A DNA stretch of 64,000 bases from Anaerobacillus alkalidiazotrophicus (GTDB taxonomy: Bacteria > Bacillota > Bacilli > Bacillales_H > Anaerobacillaceae): contig NZ_MLQS01000017.1 of assembly GCF_001866055.1 (NCBI RefSeq), forward strand, positions 316,899 to 380,898, in the 5' to 3' direction. The position numbers and the translations under genes are program-made. The notes beneath the pieces were generated by a model. That model was not told where the DNA came from. It made no database searches and saw only the letters and a program-made list of their open reading frames with translations. Positions 1-9,852 of the stretch are shown here, piece by piece (position 1 is the stretch's first letter; every line of letters starts with the position of its first letter).

Positions 1-420
1 ATAACTGTACCGATTATTTGTATTGTTATTGGAGAAGGTGGAAGTGGAGGGGCGTTAGCCTTAGGTGTAGGTAACCATCTTCACATGTTAGAAAATTCGA
101 CATATTCTGTTATTTCACCAGAGGGAGCTGCTGCACTTTTATGGAAAGATGCATCTCTTGCTCAAAGAGCTGCTGAAACAATGCGAATTACAGCACCTGA
201 TTTAAAGGAATTGAACGTAATCGATGAAATCATCCCTGAAGTTAGAGGGGGAGCTCATAGGAACGTGAAAGAACAGGCGAATAAAATTGAAGAAGCAATC
301 AAAAAATCGCTCTCTGAATTGGTAAAATATTCCGAGAAAGAGCTCGTTGAACAACGTTACGAAAAATTTAATAAAATCGGCGAGGTGGACCTTGTAAACG
401 ATACCATTGCGATTAAATAA
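1..420 (+). CDS. accA: Acetyl-CoA carboxylase carboxyltransferase subunit alpha, C-terminal part (5' truncated by window)
   Basis: Reading frame 1 is open from the first base and gives the last 139 residues of a protein that is about 325 residues long in Bacillus. The glycine-rich [10 protein letters not shown] stretch near the window edge, followed by [16 protein letters not shown], is typical of the alpha subunit of the carboxyltransferase. That enzyme moves carboxyl from biotin on BCCP to acetyl-CoA, making malonyl-CoA in the first step of fatty-acid synthesis in the cytoplasm. The gene is followed by pfkA, as in B. subtilis. The upstream part and the accD neighbour lie outside the window. 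Identification is firm from the conserved sequence and synteny. Confidence 0.95.
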   Translation: MTVPIICIVIGEGGSGGALALGVGNHLHMLENSTYSVISPEGAAALLWKDASLAQRAAETMRITAPDLKELNVIDEIIPEVRGGAHRNVKEQANKIEEAIKKSLSELVKYSEKELVEQRYEKFNKIGEVDLVNDTIAIK

Positions 421-426
421 GGAATT

Positions 427-456
427 TGCTTTCTCTTTTTAGAGAAGGCATTTTTA
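427..456 (+). terminator. Rho-independent terminator after accA
   Basis: A 10-bp stem (427-436 with 441-450, one G-U pair) closes a TTTT loop and is followed by TTTTTA. It lies 7 nt after the accA stop and separates it from pfkA. Confidence 0.8.
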
Positions 457-614
457 TTTGTCGATGGATGTCTATTGTCATTATGAAAAAGAAGTGTTAT
501 TTTAGACACGTAATGAAAATACTAGTATTAAAGTTGTTTTAATCAAAATGAACATTTTAATACTTTTAGTATAATAATTAATTGAAAACTACTTATTATT
601 TAATTATGAGGTGA

Positions 615-1580
<966 letters not shown>

Positions 1581-1600
1581 TTTGTAACATGCAGTAATTA

Positions 1601-1641
1601 TGCCATACTTTATTCCTCTAATCAATAGGAATAGTATGGCA
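1601..1641 (+). repeat. Intercistronic inverted repeat between pfkA and pyk
   Basis: TGCCATACTTTATTCCT (1601-1617) pairs with AGGAATAGTATGGCA (1627-1641) with one bulge. No T-run follows (the next bases are A-rich), so it looks like a processing or mRNA-stability hairpin rather than a terminator. Confidence 0.6.
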
Positions 1642-1698
1642 AAATAGAAAAAAAAGGCATAATTAATTAATTTATATTATTTAGGAGGAGTATTAATC

Positions 1699-3453
1699 AT
1701 GAGAAAAACGAAAATAGTATGTACTATTGGTCCCGCAAGTGAAAGTTTAGAGAAATTAACCAAATTAATTGAAGCAGGTATGAACGTTGCAAGGTTAAAT
1801 TTTTCACATGGTGATTTTGAAGAGCACGGGCAAAGAATTAAAAACATTAGGGAAGCAGCTGCTAAAGCTGGGAAATATGTTGCTATCTTATTAGATACAA
1901 AAGGTCCTGAAATTCGTACCAATAACTTCGAAAATGGAGTGGCAGAATTAAAAGCCGGTGAAGAAGTTATTGTATCAATGGAAGAAGTGATGGGTACCGC
2001 TGAGAAGTTTTCAATTACATACCCTGGTCTAGTTGATGATGTTCAAATTGGATCTAAAATTTTATTGGATGATGGTCTAATTGAATTAGAGGTTATCGAA
2101 ATTGCGAAGAAAGAGCTTAAAACGAAAATTTTAAATAGTGGAGTTATTAAAAATAAAAAAGGTGTTAACGTACCGAATGTAAGCGTGAAACTTCCAGGTA
2201 TTACTGATAAAGATGCTAATGACATTATTTTTGGTATTGAACAAGGTGTAGATTTCATTGCAGCATCATTTGTACGTCGTGCTTCAGATGTATTAGAAAT
2301 TCGTGAATTGCTTGAAAAACATGATGCAGGACACATTCACATCATTCCAAAAATCGAGAATCAAGAAGGTGTGGATAACATTGATGAAATTCTTGAAATT
2401 TCTGATGGGTTGATGGTTGCACGTGGAGATTTAGGTGTAGAAATTCCAGCAGAAGAAGTACCTCTTGTACAAAAAGAATTAATTAAAAAGTGTAACTTCT
2501 TAGGTAAACCTGTTATAACAGCTACACAAATGCTTGACTCTATGCAACGTAACCCTCGTCCGACACGCGCAGAAGCTAGTGACGTTGCGAACGCAATCTT
2601 TGACGGAACAGATGCTATTATGCTTTCGGGTGAGACTGCAGCTGGTGATTATCCAGTAGAGTCTGTACAAACAATGAATAATATTGCTTTACGTACAGAA
2701 GCAGCATTGAATTATGGAGAATTATTAAAGTCTAAAGGTAAAGAAAGTCAAAGAACTGTTACGGATGCAATTAGTCAATCTGTTGCACATACAGCTTTAA
2801 ACTTAGAAGCAGCTTCAGTTGTAACTGCAACTGAAAGTGGACATACAGCAAGAATGATTTCTAGATACCGCCCTAAATCACCGATTCTTGCAGTAACTCA
2901 TTCAGAGGATGTGTGTCGTAAATTAGCGCTTGTTTGGGGAGTTCTTCCTCAACTTGGAACAAAAGCTAGTACTACAGATGAAATGTTAGAAATAGCTGTT
3001 TCAGAAGCGGTAAAAACAGAGTTTATTGACCATGGTGACTTAATTGTAATTACTGCAGGCGTTCCTGTTGGTGAAACTGGAACTACAAATTTAATGAAAG
3101 TTCATGTTATAGGTGAAGTAGTAGCTAAAGGACAAGGGATTGGACGTAAAACAGCAACGGGGAAAGTAGTAGTGGCAAAAACAGCTGCAGATGCTAATGC
3201 TAAGATGCAAGAGGGAGCTATCCTTGTAACTGTAGGTACAGATAAAGATTTAATGGGAGCATTTGAAAAAGCTGTTGCTGTAATTACCGAAGAAGGTGGC
3301 TTAACAAGTCATGCTGCAGTAGTTGGGTTAAATCTTGGAATCCCAGTTATTGTTGGAGTACCTCAAGCTACGGATCAGTTTGAAGACGGTGATGAAATTA
3401 CTGTAGATGCAACTCGTGGCAATATTTATAAAGGTCATACAAGTATCCTATAA
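1699..3453 (+). CDS. pyk: Pyruvate kinase with C-terminal PEP-utiliser domain
   Basis: Converts PEP and ADP to pyruvate and ATP, the last step of glycolysis. The 584 residues contain the standard pyruvate kinase barrel and allosteric domain (about 1-470), including the IPKIENQEG active-site segment. An extra C-terminal domain of about 110 residues related to PEP-utilising enzymes is typical of Bacillus pyruvate kinases. It contains [11 protein letters not shown], with His538 in the position of the phospho-histidine of PEP synthase-like domains. The start has a strong AGGAGG. It is probably cotranscribed with pfkA and is followed by a terminator. Confidence 0.97.
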   Translation: MRKTKIVCTIGPASESLEKLTKLIEAGMNVARLNFSHGDFEEHGQRIKNIREAAAKAGKYVAILLDTKGPEIRTNNFENGVAELKAGEEVIVSMEEVMGTAEKFSITYPGLVDDVQIGSKILLDDGLIELEVIEIAKKELKTKILNSGVIKNKKGVNVPNVSVKLPGITDKDANDIIFGIEQGVDFIAASFVRRASDVLEIRELLEKHDAGHIHIIPKIENQEGVDNIDEILEISDGLMVARGDLGVEIPAEEVPLVQKELIKKCNFLGKPVITATQMLDSMQRNPRPTRAEASDVANAIFDGTDAIMLSGETAAGDYPVESVQTMNNIALRTEAALNYGELLKSKGKESQRTVTDAISQSVAHTALNLEAASVVTATESGHTARMISRYRPKSPILAVTHSEDVCRKLALVWGVLPQLGTKASTTDEMLEIAVSEAVKTEFIDHGDLIVITAGVPVGETGTTNLMKVHVIGEVVAKGQGIGRKTATGKVVVAKTAADANAKMQEGAILVTVGTDKDLMGAFEKAVAVITEEGGLTSHAAVVGLNLGIPVIVGVPQATDQFEDGDEITVDATRGNIYKGHTSIL

Positions 3454-3468
3454 TTAAGGTGAAATAAA

Positions 3469-3512
3469 AGAGGGTATCCCGATAGTTTGACTCTTGGGGT
3501 GCCTTCTTTTTT
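3469..3512 (+). terminator. Terminator after pyk
   Basis: AGAGGGTATCCC (3469-3480) pairs fully, allowing G-U pairs, with GGGGTGCCTTCT (3496-3507), followed by a T-run. Confidence 0.85.
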
Positions 3513-3530
3513 ATAAGGTAAGAAAGTATA

Positions 3531-3867
3531 AAATTTCTAACTTAGAAACTGTCTAGCGCAAGCAGCCTACGAGCTCGGTCACTTCAGTCAAGCAACTGAC
3601 TTCAATTACCACTTGAAATTCTTCGTTGATTAGCTTCATGCAGCTTTGCTCCTGCGATTACTCGTCGCACAAAACACTGCTTCGAGAAAGCTTACTACGA
3701 AGCAGTACTTGAAGACGCAGAAGCACGTAAGAAGCCAAAGAGCAGCTTCTGTCAAAGGCCGCCCCAGTGAAGCTACTACTTGGATTACTTCGAAGCGGCT
3801 TTGCTCTTGAGCAAACGGAGTGGCACAGGAGCAGCTGCTCGTGACCAAGGCGCTTGCGCTTTTCTTG
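3531..3867 (+). repeat. Dispersed intergenic repeat family 1, longest copy
   Basis: This fills most of the 546-bp gap between pyk and fxsA. It starts with AAATTTCTAA then GTCTAGCGCAAGCAGCC, and ends with CGTGACCAAGGCGCTTGCGC and TTTTCTTG. The start AGCC-TACGAGCTCGGTCAC and the end GTGACCAAGGCGCT are partly inverted repeats of each other. The inner part has modules shared with other copies, for example GAAGCCAAAGAGC (3731-3743). An open frame on the minus strand at 3636-3878 lies entirely inside the repeat and is not considered a gene. No other feature is seen in 3513-3999. Confidence 0.85.
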
Positions 3868-3999
3868 TAAAGAAACACTTAAGGTGAAAAGCTTAATTCA
3901 AGTTATCTCTGTTTAAGGTTTCACCCGAGTATTAATCTAGAATATAATAGGGGAACATAACTAACTCAATATTATTGTTAATAAAGGAGTACTTAAGAA

Positions 4000-4395
4000 A
4001 TGTTGAAATTCCTTATTTTACTTTTAATTATTATTCCAACATTGGAAATTGCCGTACTTGTTCTTTCGGGTAATACAATAGGCATTCCTTGGACGCTATT
4101 ACTAGTTATATTTACAGGGGTATTAGGTGCGTGGTTAGCAAAAAAAGAAGGACTACAAACCATTCGCTTAGCCCAACTTCAATTACAACAAGGGCAAATA
4201 CCTAGTGGCGTTTTATTAGATGGATTATGCATTTTAGTTGGAGGTGTTGTATTATTAACACCTGGTTTCATCACAGATGCTTTAGGTTTTTTTCTATTAA
4301 TACCCCAAACTAGAGCAATAGCTAAAGCGTTTCTTCAGAAAATATTCAATAGCATGATTAAAAATGGCTCTATTGTTTTTATTAATAGGCGATAA
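4000..4395 (+). CDS. fxsA: FxsA family membrane protein
   Basis: A 131-residue integral membrane protein of the FxsA family. Hydrophobic segments lie at about residues 2-19, 25-46 and 70-97, and the family signatures PTLEI (13-17) and TPGFITD (about 87-93) are present. E. coli FxsA (suppressor of F exclusion of phage T7) is the family founder; its cellular job in Bacillus is not established. The ATG start is preceded by AAAGGAG. The gene sits between pyk and the convergent ytvI, as in Bacillus relatives. The family call is firm and the function is not known. Confidence 0.9.
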   Translation: MLKFLILLLIIIPTLEIAVLVLSGNTIGIPWTLLLVIFTGVLGAWLAKKEGLQTIRLAQLQLQQGQIPSGVLLDGLCILVGGVVLLTPGFITDALGFFLLIPQTRAIAKAFLQKIFNSMIKNGSIVFINRR

Positions 4396-4428
4396 CGATG
4401 ATAGATTTTAATTCTTTTTAAGACAAAA

Positions 4429-4530
4429 AGGCTGTTTATAAAAGTTTCGACTCATTTAACATGTAGAAAGTGTACCTATGCAATTTCTACCGTCGTTATT
4501 GTGATGAGACTTATTAGAACAGCCTCTTTT
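4429..4530. terminator. Bidirectional terminator between convergent fxsA and ytvI
   Basis: AGGCTGTT (4429-4436) pairs with AACAGCCT (4518-4525), with further pairing between AGTTTCGACTCA and TGATGAGACTT inside. A-rich and T-rich flanks allow use on either strand. Confidence 0.6.
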
Positions 4531-4533
4531 AAT

Positions 4534-5643
4534 CTAAACTTTAAATATATACCGCTTTAAATCTCGAAAAACATTCGCTTTTTGTAATGCTTGAATAAAG
4601 ACTAAGAGAACAGGACCAATAATTAATCCTAAAAAACCAAACAGTTTATAACCAACAAACAAAGACAGTAGCGTTGCTAATGGATCAACACCAATATTTG
4701 AAGACAAAACTTTTGGCTCCGTTAATTGTCTTTGAATTACTACGATACTATATAAAATCGAAAGTCCAATTGTAAGTGGAAGTTGACCAGAAAAGAACGT
4801 ATAGAATATCCATGGTATAAATATTAAACCGGTACCTATATATGGCAGTAAATCTACAATAGCAATGATAAATGCAATGGTAATAGGGTAGTCTACTTTT
4901 AGAAGTATTAGGCCGGCTAAAACAATAAAACAGGTAATAGAAATGAGTGTTAGCTGAGCAAAAAGGTATCCAATAAATGCTTTTTTAAGGCTATTCATAA
5001 CATCTTTAGTTCTAGAGGCAATGAAGTTAGGTGTCCACTTCCGGTAGAAAAAAACCAATTTATACCAATCTTTGCTAATGAAGAACGTTGCTAATAAAGA
5101 AAAAATAATAACAGTAGCTAAATTAGGTAAACCTAGTAAAAATTCAGAAATACCACTTAAAATTGAGTGAATGGATGTTGAAGCTGCATTGGTAATTTGA
5201 GTTGTTACTGTTTCAATATATGTTAACACTGTTACTTGATTTTCATGATCTAAAGAATAAAATATTGTTATTATCTTGTCGTAAATCGGGATAACTTTTT
5301 CGGTGAAAAGCTCTTTTAATTCAAAAATTAATTTTTGAAAATGGAAAGGAACTGACTGTGATAAATAATTAGTCCCCATAATAATTTCAGAAATTAATAT
5401 CGTTATGGAACCAATAAAGATACCAATAATGATAAATAATACAAGAGAAACCGATAGCCATCTAGCAACTCTAAACTTTTCTTGAAAAAAGTTTACAAAA
5501 GGATTTATCAAAAAAGCAATGGTGAGTCCTATAATGAAAGGATAGGCGGTTCTAAAAGCAAAATAGCTTGATAGTACTCCGATAATTATAACTGAAATTA
5601 CTACAAGGAATCTTAATAGGATTTGAATATAGTTTGAGTTCAT
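4534..5643 (-). CDS. ytvI: YtvI, sporulation-associated AI-2E-family membrane protein
   Basis: A 369-residue polytopic protein with the AI-2E/PerM permease-family layout. Two N-terminal membrane helices (about 8-48) and one at 60-85 are followed by a long extracytoplasmic stretch (about 95-165) and five or so C-terminal helices. The conserved VDLLPYIGTG motif is at about residues 264-273. B. subtilis YtvI is annotated as a sporulation integral membrane protein, and the position between pyk/fxsA and citZ matches. The start has GGGAGAGG nearby on the minus strand. The transported substrate, if any, is unknown. Confidence 0.88.
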   Translation of the reverse strand: MNSNYIQILLRFLVVISVIIIGVLSSYFAFRTAYPFIIGLTIAFLINPFVNFFQEKFRVARWLSVSLVLFIIIGIFIGSITILISEIIMGTNYLSQSVPFHFQKLIFELKELFTEKVIPIYDKIITIFYSLDHENQVTVLTYIETVTTQITNAASTSIHSILSGISEFLLGLPNLATVIIFSLLATFFISKDWYKLVFFYRKWTPNFIASRTKDVMNSLKKAFIGYLFAQLTLISITCFIVLAGLILLKVDYPITIAFIIAIVDLLPYIGTGLIFIPWIFYTFFSGQLPLTIGLSILYSIVVIQRQLTEPKVLSSNIGVDPLATLLSLFVGYKLFGFLGLIIGPVLLVFIQALQKANVFRDLKRYIFKV

Positions 5644-5826
5644 CTATCCTCTCCCTTTCTGACGGACTTCATATTACTAACATATGGCTTGGTTCATTTT
5701 TTAGAAGTTAAATGGACAATGTTTTATGAGACTTATTAATATTAAAATTCTTGAGAGTTGGCTCAAATTTATTTTGTATGATAAGATTATCTATGGATAT
5801 GTTTATCAAGGAAGGATGCATCATTT

Positions 5827-6297
5827 TTGATATCACAGGCAACTGTTTTTATGTTTATTTTACTTTTCGTAGGACTAATTGCTAAAAATCAGTCATTAAT
5901 AATCGCAGTAATAGCTTTATTAGCTATCAAGTGGATAGGTTTAGGTGAAAAAGCCTTTCCGATATTACAGGAAAAAGGAATACATATAGGCGTTACGATA
6001 ATAACAATAGCTGTACTTGTTCCTATTGTCACCGGACAAATAGGATTTAAGGAATTGAATGAAGCAATGAAATCAACTTATGCCTGGATAGCACTTGGTG
6101 CTGGGATTTTTGTTGCTGTGATTGCAGCTAATGGTGTAGAGTTATTAAAAACTGATCCCCATATAACTGCAGCACTTGTATTTGGAACAATATTAGCAGT
6201 CGCACTTTTTAATGGTGTAGCTGTAGGTCCATTGATTGGAGCAGGAATTGCTTATATGGCAATGAAAATTGTTGAATTAATTAGTAGATTAGGGTAA
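5827..6297 (+). CDS. ytwI: UPF0756/DUF441 membrane protein YtwI
   Basis: A 156-residue protein with four to five membrane helices, closely resembling the DUF441/UPF0756 family (YtwI in B. subtilis). The stretches IAKNQSLIIAV (about 18-28), TITIAVLVPI and FGTILAVALFNGVAVGPLIG are conserved. The start chosen is TTG at 5827, because AAGGAAGGA ends about 10 nt upstream. The nearby ATG at 5816 is out of frame. It is a single gene with citZ 640 bp downstream. No biochemical function is known for the family. Confidence 0.88.
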   Translation: MISQATVFMFILLFVGLIAKNQSLIIAVIALLAIKWIGLGEKAFPILQEKGIHIGVTIITIAVLVPIVTGQIGFKELNEAMKSTYAWIALGAGIFVAVIAANGVELLKTDPHITAALVFGTILAVALFNGVAVGPLIGAGIAYMAMKIVELISRLG

Positions 6298-6938
6298 TAA
6301 AATAACTTTTGATAAAATATAAACGTATAGACCTATAAAGTTGGAAAATTATCTAACTCTAGTGTCATCGGCTAAAAAGCTTTTTTCCCTCATATAAGAA
6401 AAGTCGAGACCAAAAGCTTAACTCGACATCTTCTAAATCTCATGAGACTTCATTACAAGTTTTTTATGTCGTTGAACAAGGTTCCTTGTGCGGTTTTAAT
6501 TTTCGTAACAATTTAAATAGTCGGAATTTATTTTTAAATAAACGTTCACAAATCTGTGGAAACTGTTTATAATTAAATTTGGTTGGGAATTTTTTAAACA
6601 TTTTTCTTCTAGAAACAGGGCTTCTGGGCAAGTCCACAAGTAAATGCCTTAGTTTTTCTTATACTTTAATTTTTGTAGTAGCAAGATAATCCTTCCTTAA
6701 AGTATAAAAAAGACTAATTTCAAAAAGTCAACAGGAATCATTTGGATTTTCTGACGTTTTTATTAACAATGTCATTTTTTTATAAAGTGTCTTATTTTTA
6801 ATCATTTCCCTAATCAATAATAGCTTAGTAGATAAAAACGTCAAAATAAAACTGGCAAACGACTTTTTGAAAGGCTCCTTCATTTCTATGCATGAAAAAG
6901 TATGAAGAAACAATCTATTGTAAAGGAGAGGTTGAAGA
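6298..6938 (+). other. Long non-coding region upstream of citZ
   Basis: This stretch of 641 bases has no convincing gene; a short minus-strand frame (6728-6913) has no similarity or ribosome site that I recognise. It contains a possible promoter (6472-6500) and an 11-bp perfect inverted repeat (TTATACTTTAA at 6659-6669, TTAAAGTATAA at 6697-6707). A GTCGAG/CTCGAC pair lies near 6403-6425. If the promoter is real, citZ has an untranslated leader of about 430 nt. Confidence 0.6.
6472..6500 (+). promoter_or_regulatory. Possible sigma-A promoter for citZ
   Basis: TTGAAC (6472-6477), a 17-bp spacer and TTTAAT (6495-6500). The start of the spacer overlaps the dyad CAAGG-TT-CCTTG (6477-6488), a possible operator. 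No promoter as good is seen closer to citZ. Confidence 0.4.
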
Positions 6939-8054
6939 ATGAGCGCAACTCGTGGTCTAGAAGGTGTTGTTGCAACAACGTCGAGTGTAAGTTCGATTAT
7001 TGATGGAGTTTTAACCTATCATGGATTTAATATCGACGATTTAGCACACTATGCCAGTTTTGAGGAAGTAGTATTCTTATTATGGAATGGACGTCTTCCT
7101 AAGGAACAAGAATTAAAGCAGCTTACTGAAGAATTAGCTAGCTATGCTGAAGTGCCGCAAGGTGTAATTGAACAAATGAAGATGTACCCACTCGATAAAA
7201 TTCATCCAATGGCTGCTTTACGTACTGCAATATCAATTTTGGGGTTATACGACCCCGAAGCTGATGACTTGTCAGAAGCAGCGAATAGACGTAAAGCTCT
7301 AAAACTTCAAGCTCAAGTACAAACGGTCGTGACAGCGTTTTCTCGCATTCGTGAAGGTAGAGAACCTGTAGCGCCGCGGAAAGACTTAAGCTTTGCCGCA
7401 AACTTTTTATATATGCTAAAAGGTGAAGAACCTGATGAAATCTCTGTAAATGCATTCAATAAGGCGTTAGTTTTACATGCTGACCACGAATTAAATGCAT
7501 CGACTTTTACTGGACGTGTATGCGTAGCAACTTTATCTGATATATACTCAGGAGTAACAGCAGCCATCGGTGCACTAAAAGGACCACTTCATGGCGGAGC
7601 AAATGAAAGAGTAATGGCAATGCTTATGGAGATAGGTGAGGTTAATAACGTTGAACCTTATATTATGAATGCTTTGAGCAATAAGGTTAAAATTATGGGA
7701 TTTGGTCATAGAGTATACAAAGATGGGGACCCGAGAGCAAAACACTTAAAAGAAATGTCAAAAAAATTAACAACGATCACTGGAGAACCAAAGTGGTATG
7801 AAATGTCTGTGAAAATTAACGAAATTGTAACAAGTGAAAAAGGCTTATTACCGAATGTTGATTTCTATTCTGCAAGTGTTTATCATAGCTTAGGAATTAA
7901 ACATGATCTGTTTACTCCGATATTTGCTATAAGTAGGATGTCAGGATGGATTGCACATATATTAGAGCAATATAGTAACAATCGCTTAATTAGACCGCGC
8001 GCTGAATACGTGGGTCCAGAAAAACAAGAATATATTCCAATTTCCAAACGTTAA
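6939..8054 (+). CDS. citZ: Citrate synthase
   Basis: Condenses acetyl-CoA and oxaloacetate to citrate, the entry to the TCA cycle. The 371 residues contain the three catalytic positions: His218 in GPLHGGANE, His257 in FGHRVYK, and Asp308 in PNVDFYSA. The start ATG follows AAAGGAGAGG. It leads the citZ-icd-mdh cluster found across Bacillus. Catabolite control through CcpA and CcpC is known for B. subtilis citZ, but I could not find a convincing matching site here. Confidence 0.97.
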   Translation: MSATRGLEGVVATTSSVSSIIDGVLTYHGFNIDDLAHYASFEEVVFLLWNGRLPKEQELKQLTEELASYAEVPQGVIEQMKMYPLDKIHPMAALRTAISILGLYDPEADDLSEAANRRKALKLQAQVQTVVTAFSRIREGREPVAPRKDLSFAANFLYMLKGEEPDEISVNAFNKALVLHADHELNASTFTGRVCVATLSDIYSGVTAAIGALKGPLHGGANERVMAMLMEIGEVNNVEPYIMNALSNKVKIMGFGHRVYKDGDPRAKHLKEMSKKLTTITGEPKWYEMSVKINEIVTSEKGLLPNVDFYSASVYHSLGIKHDLFTPIFAISRMSGWIAHILEQYSNNRLIRPRAEYVGPEKQEYIPISKR

Positions 8055-8066
8055 TTTGTTGTGTTA

Positions 8067-8186
8067 GGGAGTATGATAATCATGGATAAAAGAAAATTTA
8101 TGATTAGTAATGAAAAGCAAAATAACTCAGTACGATTATTAATTGAGAAACTCTTGATTGCTGATTAAGTTGCTTTTCATACTCCC
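8067..8186 (+). repeat. Competing inverted repeats in the citZ-icd spacer
   Basis: GGGAGTATGA (8067-8076) is the exact complement of TCATACTCCC (8177-8186). ATGAAAAGCAA (8110-8120) is the exact complement of TTGCTTTTCAT (8170-8180). The two 3' arms overlap at TCAT (8177-8180), so both helices cannot form completely at the same time. Confidence 0.75.
8082..8168 (+). CDS. Possible 28-residue small protein or leader peptide
   Basis: ATG at 8082 opens 28 codons (MDKRKFMISN, then EKQNNSVRLL, then IEKLLIAD) ending TAA at 8166. AGGGAG lies about 10 nt upstream. The frame lies completely inside the two competing hairpins of the citZ-icd spacer. It is not recognised as any known family and could be a chance open frame. 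The overlap with structured RNA makes a leader peptide conceivable, but this is inference. Confidence 0.3.
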   Translation: MDKRKFMISNEKQNNSVRLLIEKLLIAD

Positions 8187-8228
8187 ATTACATATCTCAG
8201 TAAAATAGACTTTTAGGAGGAATTCATA

Positions 8229-9500
8229 ATGAGTAAAGGTGAAAAAATTACTGTTCAAGGTGGCGTTTTGAACGTACCTAACAATCCGGTAATTCCATAC
8301 ATAGAAGGTGACGGCATTGGTCCAGATATTTGGGCTGCAGCTTCTCGTGTATTAGATGCTGCTGTTGAAAAAGCATATAATGGTGAAAAGAAAATTGTTT
8401 GGAAAGAAATCTTAGCTGGTGAAAAAGCATATGAGCAAACTGGGAATTGGCTTCCAGAAGAAACGTTAGAAGCGGTTAGAGAATATATAATTGCTATTAA
8501 AGGACCATTAACAACTCCAATTGGTGGTGGTATTCGTTCATTAAATGTAGCGCTTCGACAAGAGTTGGATTTATACACTTGCCTTAGACCAGTAAGATAT
8601 TTTAACGGAGTTCCTTCTCCGGTTAAAAGACCGGAAGATACGAATATGGCGATTTTCCGTGAAAACTCAGAAGATATTTACGCTGGTATTGAGTGGCAAG
8701 CTGGTTCTGAGGAAGTGCAGAAAGTTATTAAATTCTTCCGTGAAGAAATGGGTGTTTCTAAAATTCGCTTTCCGGAAACTTCAGGTATTGGGATTAAGCC
8801 AGTTTCTGAAGAAGGGACTGCTCGCTTAGTTCGTGCAGCAATTGAGTATGCAATTAAAGAAGGCCGTAAGAGTGTAACGCTTGTTCATAAAGGAAATATT
8901 ATGAAATTTACAGAAGGAGCCTTCAAAAATTGGGGTTATGAGTTAGCTGAGAAAGAATATGCTGATAAGGTATTTACTTGGGCTCAATATGATAAACTAG
9001 TTGAAAAAGAAGGACAAGAAGCAGCGAACAAAGCACAAGCCGAAGCTGAGGCAGCTGGAAAAATAATTATTAAAGATACAATTGCGGATATTTTCCTACA
9101 ACAAATCTTAACTCGTCCAAAAGAGTTTGATGTAGTTGCAACGATGAATCTAAATGGTGATTATATTTCTGATGCGTTAGCAGCTCAAGTTGGTGGAATT
9201 GGGATTGCTCCGGGTGCTAACATCAACTATGAAACAGGACATGCTATCTTTGAAGCTACTCACGGGACAGCACCTAAATATGCAGGATTAGATAAAGTAA
9301 ATCCTTCTTCTGTTTTACTTTCAGGGGAGTTAATGCTTCGTCACCTAGGGTGGAATGAGGCAGCTGACCTAATTATGGCTTCAATGGATAAGACAATCGG
9401 TGAAAAAGTAGTCACTTATGACTTTGCTCGATTGATGGACGGAGCGACAGAAGTAAAATGCTCAGAATTTGCTAATGCATTAATTAGTAACATGAAGTAA
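8229..9500 (+). CDS. icd: Isocitrate dehydrogenase (NADP+)
   Basis: Oxidatively decarboxylates isocitrate to 2-oxoglutarate with NADP+. The 423 residues match the Bacillus enzyme. Ser104 lies in [13 protein letters not shown], the substrate-binding loop whose serine is phosphorylated in E. coli. The active-site segments [10 protein letters not shown] and [13 protein letters not shown] and the cofactor-side GTAPKYAG are present. The start has TAGGAGGAATT. It lies between citZ and mdh and probably shares the citZ transcript, subject to the hairpins in the spacer. Confidence 0.97.
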   Translation: MSKGEKITVQGGVLNVPNNPVIPYIEGDGIGPDIWAAASRVLDAAVEKAYNGEKKIVWKEILAGEKAYEQTGNWLPEETLEAVREYIIAIKGPLTTPIGGGIRSLNVALRQELDLYTCLRPVRYFNGVPSPVKRPEDTNMAIFRENSEDIYAGIEWQAGSEEVQKVIKFFREEMGVSKIRFPETSGIGIKPVSEEGTARLVRAAIEYAIKEGRKSVTLVHKGNIMKFTEGAFKNWGYELAEKEYADKVFTWAQYDKLVEKEGQEAANKAQAEAEAAGKIIIKDTIADIFLQQILTRPKEFDVVATMNLNGDYISDALAAQVGGIGIAPGANINYETGHAIFEATHGTAPKYAGLDKVNPSSVLLSGELMLRHLGWNEAADLIMASMDKTIGEKVVTYDFARLMDGATEVKCSEFANALISNMK

Positions 9501-9518
9501 TACAACTATCGTTTAGTT

Positions 9519-9620
9519 AAGTTGACTCATATAGAGTAGTGTACTCCGAAGGTTAAGGGACATATATAAATGTTCCTTTACAATGGAAACACATACTCGT
9601 TTTGAGTCAACTTTTTTTTC
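9519..9620 (+). terminator. Large branched terminator-like hairpin after icd
   Basis: AAGTTGACTCA (9519-9529) pairs exactly with TGAGTCAACTT (9603-9613), followed by a T-run to 9619. Between the arms is a second hairpin, AAGGGACA with TGTTCCTT. The remainder of the 352-bp spacer before mdh has only the possible promoter below. Confidence 0.75.
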
Positions 9621-9649
9621 GTGAAAGCAATGATTCGAGTATGTATAAT
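9621..9649 (+). promoter_or_regulatory. Possible promoter for mdh
   Basis: GTGAAA (9621-9626), a 17-bp spacer and a perfect TATAAT (9644-9649), just after the icd terminator. The -35 box is weak. Confidence 0.4.
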
Positions 9650-9852
9650 AGATGTAATTTAACGATACACTTTACAAGCTTCTGTAAATGATTAATGAAA
9701 TTTACCATCAAATATGCTGAGTTTATAAATTTAGTTACTATCAAGAGTAGATTATTTCTTTTAATAATAAGTAACATTGGTTCTCGCGGCAACATATGGG
9801 CCATATTTATTAATGTGGATACTTAAACTAAAAAGGATTGGAGTGAGAAGGG

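Noticed and set aside
3636..3878. 80-codon frame on the minus strand
   Set aside because: It lies wholly inside a family 1 repeat, has a composition driven by the repeat, and is broken in the other copies.
6728..6913. 61-codon minus-strand frame upstream of citZ
   Set aside because: No ribosome site, no family, and a lysine/phenylalanine-rich AT-driven composition.
6298..6938. CcpC or CcpA (cre) site before citZ
   Set aside because: No sequence close enough to the consensus was found by eye.
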